From: an uncultured SAR86 cluster bacterium
GTDB lineage: Bacteria; Pseudomonadota; Gammaproteobacteria; Magnimaribacterales; D2472
NCBI GenBank assembly: GCA_905478035.1
Contig: CAJQGX010000001.1
Span: forward strand, 1 to 64,000
Reading direction: 5' to 3'
DNA length: 64,000 nucleotides
In this document: positions 52,064-61,220 of the stretch, piece after piece
How the letters are laid out: each line of letters starts with the position of its first letter
How positions within the stretch are numbered: position 1 is the stretch's first letter
Notes under the pieces: generated by a model
The model's database searches: none
The model's input: the letters and a program-made list of their open reading frames with translations, nothing else
Told to the model about the DNA's origin: nothing
Position numbers and translations under genes: made by a program

Positions 52064-52312
52064 TTACTTTTTTTTACCAAATCTTTCTTCAAACTTCTGA
52101 ACTCTTCCACCAGTGTCAATAATTTTTTGTTTACCGGTATAGAAAGGATGAGAAGCAGATGAGATATCAAGAGGATAGTATGGATATGTTTTCCCATCTT
52201 CCCATTCTTTTGTTTGGGTCGTGTCTAGCGTTGAACGAATGAGAAAGTACTTATCAGCACTAGCGTCATGGAATAAAACTTCACGGTATTCAGGATGTAT
52301 ATCTTTTTTCAT
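52064..52312 (-). CDS. rpmE2: Ribosomal protein bL31, type B (zinc-free)
   Basis: An 82-residue L31 of the zinc-independent type: [20 protein letters not shown], then [29 protein letters not shown] at the end. It has no cysteine, so it lacks the CxxC zinc site of the type A protein. The open frame extends to 52405, but the ATG at 52312 is the family start and leaves 59 bases to priA. Divergence from priA is the standard position of rpmE in gammaproteobacteria; here it holds a B-type paralogue. Confidence 0.94.
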   Translation of the reverse strand: MKKDIHPEYREVLFHDASADKYFLIRSTLDTTQTKEWEDGKTYPYYPLDISSASHPFYTGKQKIIDTGGRVQKFEERFGKKK

Positions 52313-52371
52313 AATAAAATCAAAATTTGGATGAGAACTATAACAAAAAACAACCTCTTTACAATCAAAAA

Positions 52372-54360
52372 ATGAATATTTTTTACTATGATGTAGCTGT
52401 TTCATTGCCTTTAAGGCAATGCTTTACATATAGTTCTGATATAAAAATTAAAAAAGGCACACGTGTATTAGTATCATTTGGAAAAAGAAAGCTAGTTGGA
52501 GTGGTTGTAAAAAATTCTAAAAAACCTAATTCTTTAAAAAACACTGGAGCTCTAAAAAAGATTATCTCAATCCTTGATGATTACCCTTTATTCGATAAAT
52601 CTATATTTGATTCTATATTATGGGCATCAGATTATTATCATCATCCAATTGGAGAGGTCTTTAATAACTTTATTCCAACGGACTTAAGGAAAATTAATAA
52701 TAAAAAAATTGAAAAAGTAGAAGAGGTTGATAACTACTCTGTAAATGAAGACAACAAACAATTTGAACTTACAAAGGATCAAGAGAAAGCAGTCAAGAAG
52801 CTATCAAAATTTGAGGGGTTCTTGCCATCACTACTATACGGCGTTACAGGCTCTGGTAAGACTGAAGTTTACTTGAGGCTTGCTGAGAAATGTATTAAAA
52901 GTAATAAGTCTGTATTAATTTTAGTTCCTGAAATCAATCTCACACCTCAGCTTCTATCAAGATTTGAAAATAGATTTAATGGAGAAATTGGCATCTATCA
53001 TTCAAAACAGACTGCTGCAAAAAGGCTTAAAACTTGGCTCAAGGCTAAATTTGGTGCAATTAAGATAATTGTAGGCACTAGATCGTCAGCGCTTATCCCT
53101 TTAAGTAATATTGGTCTAATAATTATCGATGAGGAGCATGATCAATCATTTAGACAATCTGAAGGATTTAAATTTTCTGCAAGAGATTTAAGTATTAAGA
53201 GAGCTCAAATGGCTGAAATCCCTATTATTTTGGGTTCTGCAACCCCATCCTTGCAAACGTTAAGGCTTGTAAAAGAAAGCAAGTTTCAAAGAGTTGATAT
53301 TCTAAGCAGGGTTGATGGAAATAAGCCTCCTAAATTAATTGTTTTAGATATTAATAATAGTCCTTTAAATGGTGGCATAGCTTTGGAAACAATAGATGTA
53401 ATTCAATCAACAATTGAAAGAAATGAGCAAGTCTTAGTTTTTATTAATAGAAGGGGTTTTGCACCTCTATATCAATGCGGTGGTTGTGGATGGGTTGCAG
53501 GATGTAAGTCATGTGATACAAACCTAGTTTTCCATCAATCAAAGAACAGATTGATATGCCATAGATGTGAGTCAGCATATTCTGTAAATGTGAATTGCCC
53601 TGCCTGTAATGCTAAAGATTTTCACATGCATGGAGTTGGTACAGAAAGGGTCGAAGAAGTTCTTAAGAAAAGTTTTGCTGGAACTCCAGTAATAAGAGTT
53701 GATCATGATTCAACTAAAAAAATTGGTGCCATGGAGGCTATTGTAAATAAAATTCACTCTTCAGATGCAGCAATTTTAGTTGGAACTCAGATGATTGCTA
53801 AGGGTCATGATTTTCCTAAGGTAACACTGAGTATTATTTTAAATGCTGATAATGGACTTATAAGTCCCGAATCAAATGCATTAGAAAAGATATCACAATT
53901 ACTTATTCAAGTTTCAGGAAGAGCTGGAAGAAATAATAATCTTGCAAAAGTTATTATTCAAACTAGATATCCTGATGATATTAATCTTAATAAAATTAAA
54001 ACCGGGGATTACATGAATTTTGCCTCTCAATGCCTTAGCAATAATCGTAAGATGAATTTACCACCGTATACTCCCTTATGCCTTTTAAGATGCTCATCTC
54101 CAACTCAAAAGAGCAATATAGATTTTCTAAATAAAGCTGTACACACATTAACAAACAGGCCAGGTATAAATGTTATAGGGCCTTTGCCGTCATTGGTTTC
54201 TAAAGCTAAAGGAAGTTATAGACACCAGGTCTATATTCATGCGTCAAAGAAGACCTATTTAAACAAAGTGCTAAAATTTTTAACAGAAGAATTTGAAAAA
54301 TGGCCTGAGTCTAAAAAAGTAAGATGGTCTTTTGATTTAGATCCTATAGATCTAGGCTAG
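52372..54360 (+). CDS. priA: Primosomal helicase PriA
   Basis: A 662-residue 3'-5' DEAH-type helicase that restarts stalled replication forks. The N-terminal DNA-binding domain ([13 protein letters not shown]) is followed by Walker [16 protein letters not shown], the DEAH-like box [10 protein letters not shown] and [10 protein letters not shown]. The zinc-binding segment has eight cysteines ([13 protein letters not shown], then CHRCE and CPAC), and QVSGRAGR is motif VI. The frame extends back to a TTG at 52327, but the ATG at 52372 gives the family N-terminus. It overlaps amiB by four bases. Confidence 0.96.
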   Translation: MNIFYYDVAVSLPLRQCFTYSSDIKIKKGTRVLVSFGKRKLVGVVVKNSKKPNSLKNTGALKKIISILDDYPLFDKSIFDSILWASDYYHHPIGEVFNNFIPTDLRKINNKKIEKVEEVDNYSVNEDNKQFELTKDQEKAVKKLSKFEGFLPSLLYGVTGSGKTEVYLRLAEKCIKSNKSVLILVPEINLTPQLLSRFENRFNGEIGIYHSKQTAAKRLKTWLKAKFGAIKIIVGTRSSALIPLSNIGLIIIDEEHDQSFRQSEGFKFSARDLSIKRAQMAEIPIILGSATPSLQTLRLVKESKFQRVDILSRVDGNKPPKLIVLDINNSPLNGGIALETIDVIQSTIERNEQVLVFINRRGFAPLYQCGGCGWVAGCKSCDTNLVFHQSKNRLICHRCESAYSVNVNCPACNAKDFHMHGVGTERVEEVLKKSFAGTPVIRVDHDSTKKIGAMEAIVNKIHSSDAAILVGTQMIAKGHDFPKVTLSIILNADNGLISPESNALEKISQLLIQVSGRAGRNNNLAKVIIQTRYPDDINLNKIKTGDYMNFASQCLSNNRKMNLPPYTPLCLLRCSSPTQKSNIDFLNKAVHTLTNRPGINVIGPLPSLVSKAKGSYRHQVYIHASKKTYLNKVLKFLTEEFEKWPESKKVRWSFDLDPIDLG

Positions 54361-55607
54361 ATATAAATTTTAATTAATTGACCTGGATAGATTGACTTGT
54401 TGTTAAGGCTGTTACTTGCATTAATTTCTTCAACAGTTACTCCAAATCTAATTGCTATCTCTGAAAGAACATCCCCTTTTTGAATCTCATAGGTTACATA
54501 CCCAGGATCAATATACATAAAGGTATCTGCTTTTGGCTTATCTTTGAAGTAATTATGAATTCCAAGAAAGATAGACCTTGCAATCATTCTTCTGCCTGGC
54601 TTCCCTTTTAGCCTTTGAGCATCTTCAGGATTGGTTATAAATCCTGATTCAACTAGAACAGATGGAATATCTATAGATTTGAGCACTCTGAAATCAGCAT
54701 ACTCAACATTCTTTTTATGTATTTTAGTGAATGGATCCCTTTTAAGCTGATCTAAAATTTTAGATCCCAATACCTTACTCTCTGAAATTTTATTTTTATA
54801 CATTTCAGGATACAAGGCTCTAGCTTTGTCTTCATCAAAATCAATCGCCTTTAGATTTTTTATATCCGCTTGTATTCTTTTCCTTTGTTTTTCAGATAAA
54901 TTTCTTGCTACTGTGCTTGAGGCCTCATCAGACCATATGAAAACAGAAGCCCCCTTAACTGATGAAAGCCTAAATCCATCAGCATGGATAGAAATAAAAA
55001 TATCCGCACCATGCTTTCTAGCATTTTGGTATCGATCATTAAGTCCAATTGTTTCATCACCAGCTCTTATCATGATTGGCCTATAACCATAGGTATCTTT
55101 TAGAGTCCTCTCTAGTTCTTTTGCAATCAAGAGCGTAATATCTTTTTCTAGTATATTGTTTGGACCAACTGCCCCAGGATACTTTCCGCCATGCCCTGCA
55201 TCAATAGCTACAACAATGTCTCTAATATTTTTATTAATACTCTTATCTTTTTTGATTAGAAGCTTCAGAAAAATATCTTCTCCAACAATAGTCTGAGAAG
55301 GACTTTGCCAATAAACATATTCATATAAATCAATAACAATTCTAGTCAGTTCTCCATCTTGAGAAGCTCTTACTTTTTTAATTGGATAGTTGTGTGGAAT
55401 ATCAACATCACTTTCTAATTCTGCTTGGTTAACCTCTATAACTATTCTGGATGGATTATCTAGGGAGTAAGACCTTACCAAAGAAACCTTTTCTAGTTCA
55501 AAACTTATACTAATCTCATCATTACCTATCTCTTTTATTGCATCGAAAGTAATTTCATTCCCTCTAGCAAATAGAGAAACAAAACAAAGTAGTAGAATTT
55601 TATTCAT
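54357..55607 (-). CDS. amiB: N-acetylmuramoyl-L-alanine amidase (AmiB-like) with AMIN and LysM domains
   Basis: A 416-residue periplasmic amidase that splits septal peptidoglycan. It has a signal peptide (about 1-16), an AMIN domain (about 20-115, VRSYSLDNPSRIVIEV), the Amidase_3 catalytic domain with zinc ligands in VVAIDAGHGGKYPGAVG, EKDITLLIAKEL, ISIHADGF and the catalytic glutamate in LVESGFITNPED, and a C-terminal LysM repeat (YEIQKGDVLSEIAIRFGVTV). Order nnrD-tsaE-amiB matches E. coli. It overlaps tsaE by eight bases. Confidence 0.94.
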   Translation of the reverse strand: MNKILLLCFVSLFARGNEITFDAIKEIGNDEISISFELEKVSLVRSYSLDNPSRIVIEVNQAELESDVDIPHNYPIKKVRASQDGELTRIVIDLYEYVYWQSPSQTIVGEDIFLKLLIKKDKSINKNIRDIVVAIDAGHGGKYPGAVGPNNILEKDITLLIAKELERTLKDTYGYRPIMIRAGDETIGLNDRYQNARKHGADIFISIHADGFRLSSVKGASVFIWSDEASSTVARNLSEKQRKRIQADIKNLKAIDFDEDKARALYPEMYKNKISESKVLGSKILDQLKRDPFTKIHKKNVEYADFRVLKSIDIPSVLVESGFITNPEDAQRLKGKPGRRMIARSIFLGIHNYFKDKPKADTFMYIDPGYVTYEIQKGDVLSEIAIRFGVTVEEINASNSLNNKSIYPGQLIKIYI

Positions 55608-56061
55608 AATTGTTTAACCACTGTTGAAAATTATCATCACCTGCAATCAATGAAACCTCTCTTCCCTCAGAGAGGTGGCTAAATACTATCTTAAGATTAA
55701 AATCTCTTTTTTGCTGCAGTCTTTCAGGCCATTCAATCAGAATAATTTTCTTTGACTCTATTTTCCTAGATAAATCAAAAATATTTATATCAGCTGATTC
55801 GTTAGTTCTATAAAGATCTATATGTAAAAACATCAGGTCATTAAATTCATATTCTTCACAAAGTGTATAAGTTGGACTTTTAACCAAATCATCCCAACCA
55901 CAGTTTTTAATAATTGACCTTGATATAAATGTTTTTCCAGCTCCCAGATCTCCCTCAAGATGAATTTCTATTTCTTTACAAGAAGATTTAAGAATCTCAG
56001 ATGCTATTACTGATCCTAGATGATTTGTAGCTGTATCATCCTTAAGTATAAATTTTTTCAT
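55600..56061 (-). CDS. tsaE: tRNA threonylcarbamoyladenosine biosynthesis protein TsaE
   Basis: A 153-residue ATPase that works with TsaB and TsaD to make threonylcarbamoyladenosine in ANN-reading tRNAs. Walker A is LEGDLGAGKTFISRSI, followed by the family SPTYTLCEEY and LMFLHIDLYR, and the conserved tryptophan-containing LIEWPERL. It overlaps nnrD by four bases and amiB by eight. Confidence 0.94.
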   Translation of the reverse strand: MKKFILKDDTATNHLGSVIASEILKSSCKEIEIHLEGDLGAGKTFISRSIIKNCGWDDLVKSPTYTLCEEYEFNDLMFLHIDLYRTNESADINIFDLSRKIESKKIILIEWPERLQQKRDFNLKIVFSHLSEGREVSLIAGDDNFQQWLNNYE

Positions 56062-56909
56062 TGGTTTAAAAGTTTTCTTATTATAGGTATTAAGCTAGAA
56101 GCATTTAAGCCTATTTCTCCAATTTCTTCACTAAATATCCTTCCAGCTTCTGCATGAACTGCAACAGCAATAAGACTTGCATTTTTTTCATCCAGACCTT
56201 GAGCCAAAAGAGCAGACAAAAGACCCGCTAATATATCACCTGTACCTCCAGTAGCAAGTTCAGGACCTCCATCCATGCAGATATAACTTTCATTATCTTT
56301 TGCAGAATATATTACGGTTTCCATACCTTTTAATATAACTATAGATGCTTTATAGGTTTTAGAAATATTTTCTGCTGCCAAAGTCCTATTTTTTTGGATT
56401 TCATTAATAGATTTTTTGAGCAGAATAGCAGCCTCCCCAGGATGTGGAGTCATTAATATGGATTGATCAAGTTTTTTTGTTATATGAGGTACAGAGGCCA
56501 TTATATGGAGTGCGCCAGCATCAAAAATAAGCTTACAGTTATTACTATTCTTTAAAATCTCGTTGAAAATAGCATCAGTAGCCATAGTTTTATAAATACC
56601 TGGACCATATAAGATTACATCTTGATCTTTAATATCAATCTGTACATTAATGTCATTGCCCATATTGATGCCAGCTGTCATTACTTCAGGATTCCTTGAA
56701 AGAGCTGCCTTAACATTTGATTTATCCGTAGTGAGCTTTACCAAGCCTGATCCACAAAATAAACTTGTCTCAGATGCAAGAATTCCAGCACCACCCATTC
56801 CAGCCGATCCAGCACATATAAATACCTTTCCAAAATTACCCTTATGACTATCTTTTGGTCTTTTAGGTAAAGAATTTTGTAATTGTTTAAAATTAAAGCT
56901 TTGTGGCAT
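56058..56909 (-). CDS. nnrD: ADP-dependent NAD(P)H-hydrate dehydratase
   Basis: A 283-residue ribokinase-fold enzyme repairing hydrated NAD(P)H. Visible motifs are KGNFGKVFICAGSAGMGGAG, MTPHPGEAAILL, VILKGMETVIYS and the catalytic loop GGPELATGGTGDILAGLLSA. In E. coli YjeF (Nnr) is a fusion with an N-terminal epimerase (NnrE). Here only the dehydratase half is encoded, and no separate epimerase is in the window. It precedes tsaE-amiB, the standard order. Confidence 0.92.
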   Translation of the reverse strand: MPQSFNFKQLQNSLPKRPKDSHKGNFGKVFICAGSAGMGGAGILASETSLFCGSGLVKLTTDKSNVKAALSRNPEVMTAGINMGNDINVQIDIKDQDVILYGPGIYKTMATDAIFNEILKNSNNCKLIFDAGALHIMASVPHITKKLDQSILMTPHPGEAAILLKKSINEIQKNRTLAAENISKTYKASIVILKGMETVIYSAKDNESYICMDGGPELATGGTGDILAGLLSALLAQGLDEKNASLIAVAVHAEAGRIFSEEIGEIGLNASSLIPIIRKLLNQ

Positions 56910-56951
56910 GAAAAAATGTAATTAGATTAACTTATATTAGATGCTATAAAT

Positions 56952-58316
56952 TTATTCCTCTAAGAAATAACCAATTCTATCAGAATGAAATGAGCCCATA
57001 AAAATCTTTCCATTGTAAGGAATTGCGATTGTTGGTAATCCAAAGACTGTTTTAGAAAAAGAATAAATAGCTGTTCTTTTTAAAGTCTCATCATTCAATT
57101 GGTGAACAGAAAAGGGCAGAGAACAGTTTGTTTTTTCTGCGCAGTCACCAAAGTCATTTGCTTGCAAATCTAGAGAAGTTAACCAAATAGAGTTATCTTT
57201 TAAAAAAATGTTATCAGGACTTTGAATAAAATAACTACCTTTTTTTATCTTATTATCAAGATCATAAACAGATAGGTTGTCTCCTTGATTATAATTAACA
57301 TAAAGAAGCCCAGCTCTTTCATTAAGGAGTATTCCATTGGGACCACTCCCATCAGTTCCTTCTATTTTTGTAAAATTATCTCCATTCCATAACACTATGT
57401 GGCCTGAGATGCTTTTGAAAAGTGAGTTCATTAACCACTCTTGCATTGTTATTGTTCTCTCATACATATGTGATGCATAAAACGAACCATCGGTTTTGAG
57501 AGCTATATCGTTAAAATAATACTTATCCGGAACTTTAATGCATCCTTTCCAGACCATATCCCATGAAAAACCATTTTCTTTGAGCTCAAACATTTCAATT
57601 GATTCAAATGGAGAATGATTGATAACAGCTAGTTGATATTTTCCTTCATTATTTTCTACAAGGTCTATTCCGTGAGGATTAAATATATCAGCCTCATTTC
57701 TTAGGCAAGAAGGATCTCCCCATGAGTTATCTTCAAAAGTTATTTTCGGGACTATTTTTTCATAATTACTCATGTTCATCAAAGCAAAGTAACCAGGCGC
57801 ATGTTCTGCATAAGGACCAATCCCTCCAAACTCAGAAATAAAGAAAAATTTATTATCAGGAGTAATCACAATATCTTCTGGATTAGAAAAACCACAAATG
57901 ACTTTAATAAGGCTATCTGATTCACATTTACTTATATCTTTCTGTGGGCCTATGTAATCAGTTGAAACTACTGTAAGTGAAATAAATAAATATAATATTG
58001 AAATTGGAATTGTTATTTTATAATAATGTTTTATAAATATTTCAAATGCTTTTGCAGCATTTTCAGGGAATAGAGTTAGCCAAACACCTTTTAAAAATGA
58101 TAACAGGCCCATGATTATAAAAATTATTGACCATAGTCTATCCGCCCAGTCGGGTTGAAGGAAACCAACAAAGAACAAAGCAGTTCCAATAAGGATAGCT
58201 AGATAACCAGTATTTTTAAGATTATTAAAAAGGTATATACGAAGGTTTATGTAAAGAGGCTTAATTAAAACTAACACACCACAGATTAAGAAAAAGAATG
58301 CCAAGTAGTAGTTCAT
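56952..58316 (-). CDS. Membrane-anchored paraoxonase/SMP-30-like beta-propeller protein
   Basis: A 454-residue two-part protein. Residues 1-120 form four hydrophobic segments (about 3-20, 36-53, 62-81, 101-119). From about residue 135 it is a calcium-dependent propeller with the PON-type residues in order: E147-D148 (NPEDIVITPD), H215 (FNPHGID), N269-D270 (YFNDIAL), N327 (GPNGILL) and D368-N369 (SPDNIFL). These correspond to the catalytic calcium ligands and the dyad histidine of paraoxonases. A lactonase or arylesterase activity outside the cytoplasm is inferred. The alpha/beta hydrolase gene ends three bases upstream. Confidence 0.68.
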   Translation of the reverse strand: MNYYLAFFFLICGVLVLIKPLYINLRIYLFNNLKNTGYLAILIGTALFFVGFLQPDWADRLWSIIFIIMGLLSFLKGVWLTLFPENAAKAFEIFIKHYYKITIPISILYLFISLTVVSTDYIGPQKDISKCESDSLIKVICGFSNPEDIVITPDNKFFFISEFGGIGPYAEHAPGYFALMNMSNYEKIVPKITFEDNSWGDPSCLRNEADIFNPHGIDLVENNEGKYQLAVINHSPFESIEMFELKENGFSWDMVWKGCIKVPDKYYFNDIALKTDGSFYASHMYERTITMQEWLMNSLFKSISGHIVLWNGDNFTKIEGTDGSGPNGILLNERAGLLYVNYNQGDNLSVYDLDNKIKKGSYFIQSPDNIFLKDNSIWLTSLDLQANDFGDCAEKTNCSLPFSVHQLNDETLKRTAIYSFSKTVFGLPTIAIPYNGKIFMGSFHSDRIGYFLEE

Positions 58317-58319
58317 AAA

Positions 58320-59213
58320 TTAATCTTTATATAAATGCTCCTTAATAATACTAACAAGTTCTAAAGGCTTGTCCAATGGAACATGGTGAGCAGCACCAGG
58401 AACCTCTCTAAAAGACATAATGTCACCATAGGTATTTTTGATATTCTCTAAGATATTTCCAGAAGTTAATAAGCTATCTTTGCCGTGTATAAATATTGCA
58501 GGACACCCAAATGAAAATGTATAGCCAAATAGCCTCTCTAGACTGCTAAACATTACATCATCAAATTTCCATCTCCATCCTTCACCATTATTTTTAACAG
58601 AATATTCAGCAATATATCTTAAATACCAATCATTTAGACAATCTTGTTTAGGCATCAATCTGAATCTTTTTATAATATCTGTCTTATCTGAATAGTACTT
58701 AATCATCCTAAGCGGGGAAGAGTGCTGACTTGGATCATAATCAGGAGGTCTTATAAAAGTATCAATAATAATAATGTTGTTTATTAGATCTTTTCTTTCA
58801 GATGCAACATAGCCGGCAACATGACCACCTAAAGAATGGCCAATAATAAATATATTTGTGATATTTTTTTTAGTTTTTTCTTTTTCAATAACAGAGACAA
58901 TACATTCTCCAAAATCCTTAATAGCATATGAGTCTCTGAATGAGGAATCACCCATGCCAGGGAGATCTATTGCTACTATATTTGAACAATCTCTAAAGTG
59001 AGGTGCAATGGGATCCCACCATTTTTTATGAGCACCTGTTCCATGAATTAGGACTATTAGGTCCTTACTTTCATTTTTAGAATCCCAGCTTGAGTAAGAT
59101 ATATCTCCACGTGGATTCTTAATTATATCTGAGCTAGGCTCATCTTTTATAGCATCTTTGAACCACTGTGGTGCGTGAATAATATCTTGATTAAGATTGT
59201 TAGTTATTTCCAT
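58320..59213 (-). CDS. Alpha/beta-fold hydrolase
   Basis: A 297-residue hydrolase. The oxyanion HGTG is in LIVLIHGTGAHKKWW, the nucleophile elbow is IIGHSLGGHVAGYVA with the catalytic serine, a late acidic residue lies near IFIHGKDSLLTSG, and the catalytic histidine is in GAAHHVPLDKP. There is no signal peptide. The substrate is unknown; the set covers esterases, haloalkane dehalogenases and C-C bond hydrolases. It precedes the paraoxonase-like gene by three bases, suggesting a shared ester or lactone substrate, and is divergent from the NUDIX gene. Confidence 0.85.
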   Translation of the reverse strand: MEITNNLNQDIIHAPQWFKDAIKDEPSSDIIKNPRGDISYSSWDSKNESKDLIVLIHGTGAHKKWWDPIAPHFRDCSNIVAIDLPGMGDSSFRDSYAIKDFGECIVSVIEKEKTKKNITNIFIIGHSLGGHVAGYVASERKDLINNIIIIDTFIRPPDYDPSQHSSPLRMIKYYSDKTDIIKRFRLMPKQDCLNDWYLRYIAEYSVKNNGEGWRWKFDDVMFSSLERLFGYTFSFGCPAIFIHGKDSLLTSGNILENIKNTYGDIMSFREVPGAAHHVPLDKPLELVSIIKEHLYKD

Positions 59214-59245
59214 AAACAGTATTCTAAGCTATAAAAAATAAAAAT

Positions 59246-60040
59246 ATGAATAAACTTAACTTAACTCCAGCAGCAACTGTTCTTGTACTCAAAGATTCAT
59301 CTCATGGGATGGAAGTTCTCATGGTAAAGAGGTCTAGTAGACCTCCTTTTGGTGACTTGTTTGTTTTCCCCGGAGGAAAAATTGATCACAGCGATTTTAA
59401 TAATAAAATAGAAGATTTATGTGAAGATATAACTGATAAAGAGGCATCAATAAAGCTTGGTTTGGATTCAGGCGGTCTCGCATACTGGGTAGCTTGTATA
59501 AGAGAGTGCTTTGAGGAAGTTGGCATTTTGCTTGCAAAAAAAAGGAATGGCGAAGACCTTGATTTAGATGGATCAGATAAAAGTAAGTTTCAGAAATACA
59601 GAAAGATGCTTCTTAATAACGAAATTGATCTATATAAAATTTGCTCAGAAGAAGATCTAATTTTAATGCCTCAACAGATAGCTCCTTTTTCACATTGGAT
59701 TACACCTGAGATTGAAACAAGAAGATTCGATACTCGTTTTTTCATTGCCTATTTGCCTAATAATCAAACCGGAGAACATGATGGTAGTGAGCTTATAGAC
59801 AGTGTCTGGATTTCTCCAAAAAAAGCACTTGAGAAATCTCGTTCTGGAGAAATGCCAATGATAATGCCAACAATAAAAAACCTTGAACAATGTGCTCAAT
59901 TCGACCTAGGCTCTCAACTTCTAGAAAATCAAAAAGGCCTATCAAATGAAGATATTCCCCCAATTTTACCTAAATTTTTTAAAGAGGATGGTGAGTGGAG
60001 AGGCTTACTCCCTGGTGATAAGGGGTATGAGGACCGTTAA
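59246..60040 (+). CDS. NUDIX hydrolase, NUDT19-like
   Basis: A 264-residue NUDIX protein. The NUDIX box is split: the glycine-rich start VFPGGKIDHSD and the catalytic helix CIRECFEEVGILLA are separated by about 45 residues, the long insertion seen in NUDT19-type CoA diphosphatases. The C-terminal region (about 150-235) has THWITPEIETRRFDTRFFIA, also characteristic of that subgroup. CoA or acyl-CoA cleavage is the likely activity. The metallo-beta-lactamase gene follows after five bases. Confidence 0.85.
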   Translation: MNKLNLTPAATVLVLKDSSHGMEVLMVKRSSRPPFGDLFVFPGGKIDHSDFNNKIEDLCEDITDKEASIKLGLDSGGLAYWVACIRECFEEVGILLAKKRNGEDLDLDGSDKSKFQKYRKMLLNNEIDLYKICSEEDLILMPQQIAPFSHWITPEIETRRFDTRFFIAYLPNNQTGEHDGSELIDSVWISPKKALEKSRSGEMPMIMPTIKNLEQCAQFDLGSQLLENQKGLSNEDIPPILPKFFKEDGEWRGLLPGDKGYEDR

Positions 60041-60045
60041 ATAAT

Positions 60046-60843
60046 ATGAGTTTAATTACAAAAATAACTGCTCCTAATCCAGGTGTTTTCACCGGAGGCG
60101 GGACTAATACTTATCTAGTTGGAAAAAATGATTTGACCCTTATTGATCCTGGGCCAAATATTTCTGAGCATTTGGATGAAATAATAAAAGTAGCAGATGG
60201 AAGGATAAAAAGAATTTTTGTTACCCATACTCATACCGATCATTCACCAGGCGCACTACCTTTATCTAAAATTCTAAATGTCCCAATGTATGGTAGGTTG
60301 GTAGATGGAGAGTCATCATGGGAAGACGAAACATTCGTTCCAGATATTGTATTAAATGATAAAGACATTATTGAAACAGAAGAATATACAATCGAAGTCA
60401 TTCATACTCCTGGACATGCATCCAATCATTTATGCTTTTTAATAAAGGATACTAAATGCCTTATAACCGGTGATCATATTATGGATGGATCTACTGTTGT
60501 AATAGGGCCACCTGATGGCAATATGACAAGTTACATTGATTCTTTAGAAAAGTTACAAGATTATGATATTGATTACTTTGCACCTGGACATGGCAATGAT
60601 ATTCATGAACCAAAAAAGACAATTCAATCAATTATTAGGCATAGGTTAGCACGAGAAGGAAAAGCTTTTAGAAGACTGAAGGAAGCCGGAACTTCATCCC
60701 TAGATGAATTAACAAAACTTGTCTATGACGATGTATCTGAAAAGCTTCATCCTATAGCAAGATATAGTTTAGAAGCACACCTTTTAAAGCTTATCGATGA
60801 AAAAAAGGTTAAGAAAGATAAGAATTTATTCGAAGTAGTTTAA
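60046..60843 (+). CDS. Metallo-beta-lactamase-fold hydrolase (LACTB2-like)
   Basis: A 265-residue MBL-fold enzyme. The zinc motif is FVTHTHTDHSPGA (HxHxDH), with further ligands in HTPGHASNHL and LITGDHIMDG, and the C-terminal FAPGHGNDI. A helical C-terminal extension (about 195-265, LEAHLLKLIDEKKV) matches the LACTB2 group, which includes RNA and thioester hydrolases. It follows the NUDIX gene by five bases; pairing of a NUDT19-like and a LACTB2-like gene suggests joint action on acyl-CoA derivatives, which is inference. Confidence 0.85.
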   Translation: MSLITKITAPNPGVFTGGGTNTYLVGKNDLTLIDPGPNISEHLDEIIKVADGRIKRIFVTHTHTDHSPGALPLSKILNVPMYGRLVDGESSWEDETFVPDIVLNDKDIIETEEYTIEVIHTPGHASNHLCFLIKDTKCLITGDHIMDGSTVVIGPPDGNMTSYIDSLEKLQDYDIDYFAPGHGNDIHEPKKTIQSIIRHRLAREGKAFRRLKEAGTSSLDELTKLVYDDVSEKLHPIARYSLEAHLLKLIDEKKVKKDKNLFEVV

Positions 60844-61220
60844 TCTTTGTTCTTCTTTAGGATCTTCTCTTCTATGGCTTCTATGTCTATATCATCAATT
60901 GAATCAACTCCATCATCAGGCAGTTTCTTCACTTCCTTATCAATTTTAAGATCTATAGATGAATCCCCAAAATCAAAAGTTAGCTCCCTTACATTTTTCG
61001 AAATAGTATCATCAACACAGTCATCTTGATCATATGACTCTCTCGTCTCACCTTTATCATTAATGGGATAAGGTCTTTGAGGTGGTGGCATCTGCAAGCA
61101 TTTAATAGTCGCCGCTGGAGAATAATAGTCAGTATCTGAATAAAGCTTGTCTAGTTCTTTTGGTGATATGGAGCACCCACTAAATCCTAATAAAAAAAAT
61201 ATTACTAAAAACCCTCTCAT
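60840..61220 (-). CDS. Small acidic lipoprotein of unknown function
   Basis: A 126-residue predicted lipoprotein. The signal peptide ends at C16 ([10 protein letters not shown]). The mature part is highly acidic ([18 protein letters not shown]), contains two further cysteines (C41 in [14 protein letters not shown]68 in QDDCVDDT) and has no recognised domain. It ends four bases inside the convergent MBL gene and overlaps acs by four bases, so it is co-transcribed with acs downstream. Outer-membrane location is inferred from the lipobox. Confidence 0.72.
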   Translation of the reverse strand: MRGFLVIFFLLGFSGCSISPKELDKLYSDTDYYSPAATIKCLQMPPPQRPYPINDKGETRESYDQDDCVDDTISKNVRELTFDFGDSSIDLKIDKEVKKLPDDGVDSIDDIDIEAIEEKILKKNKD

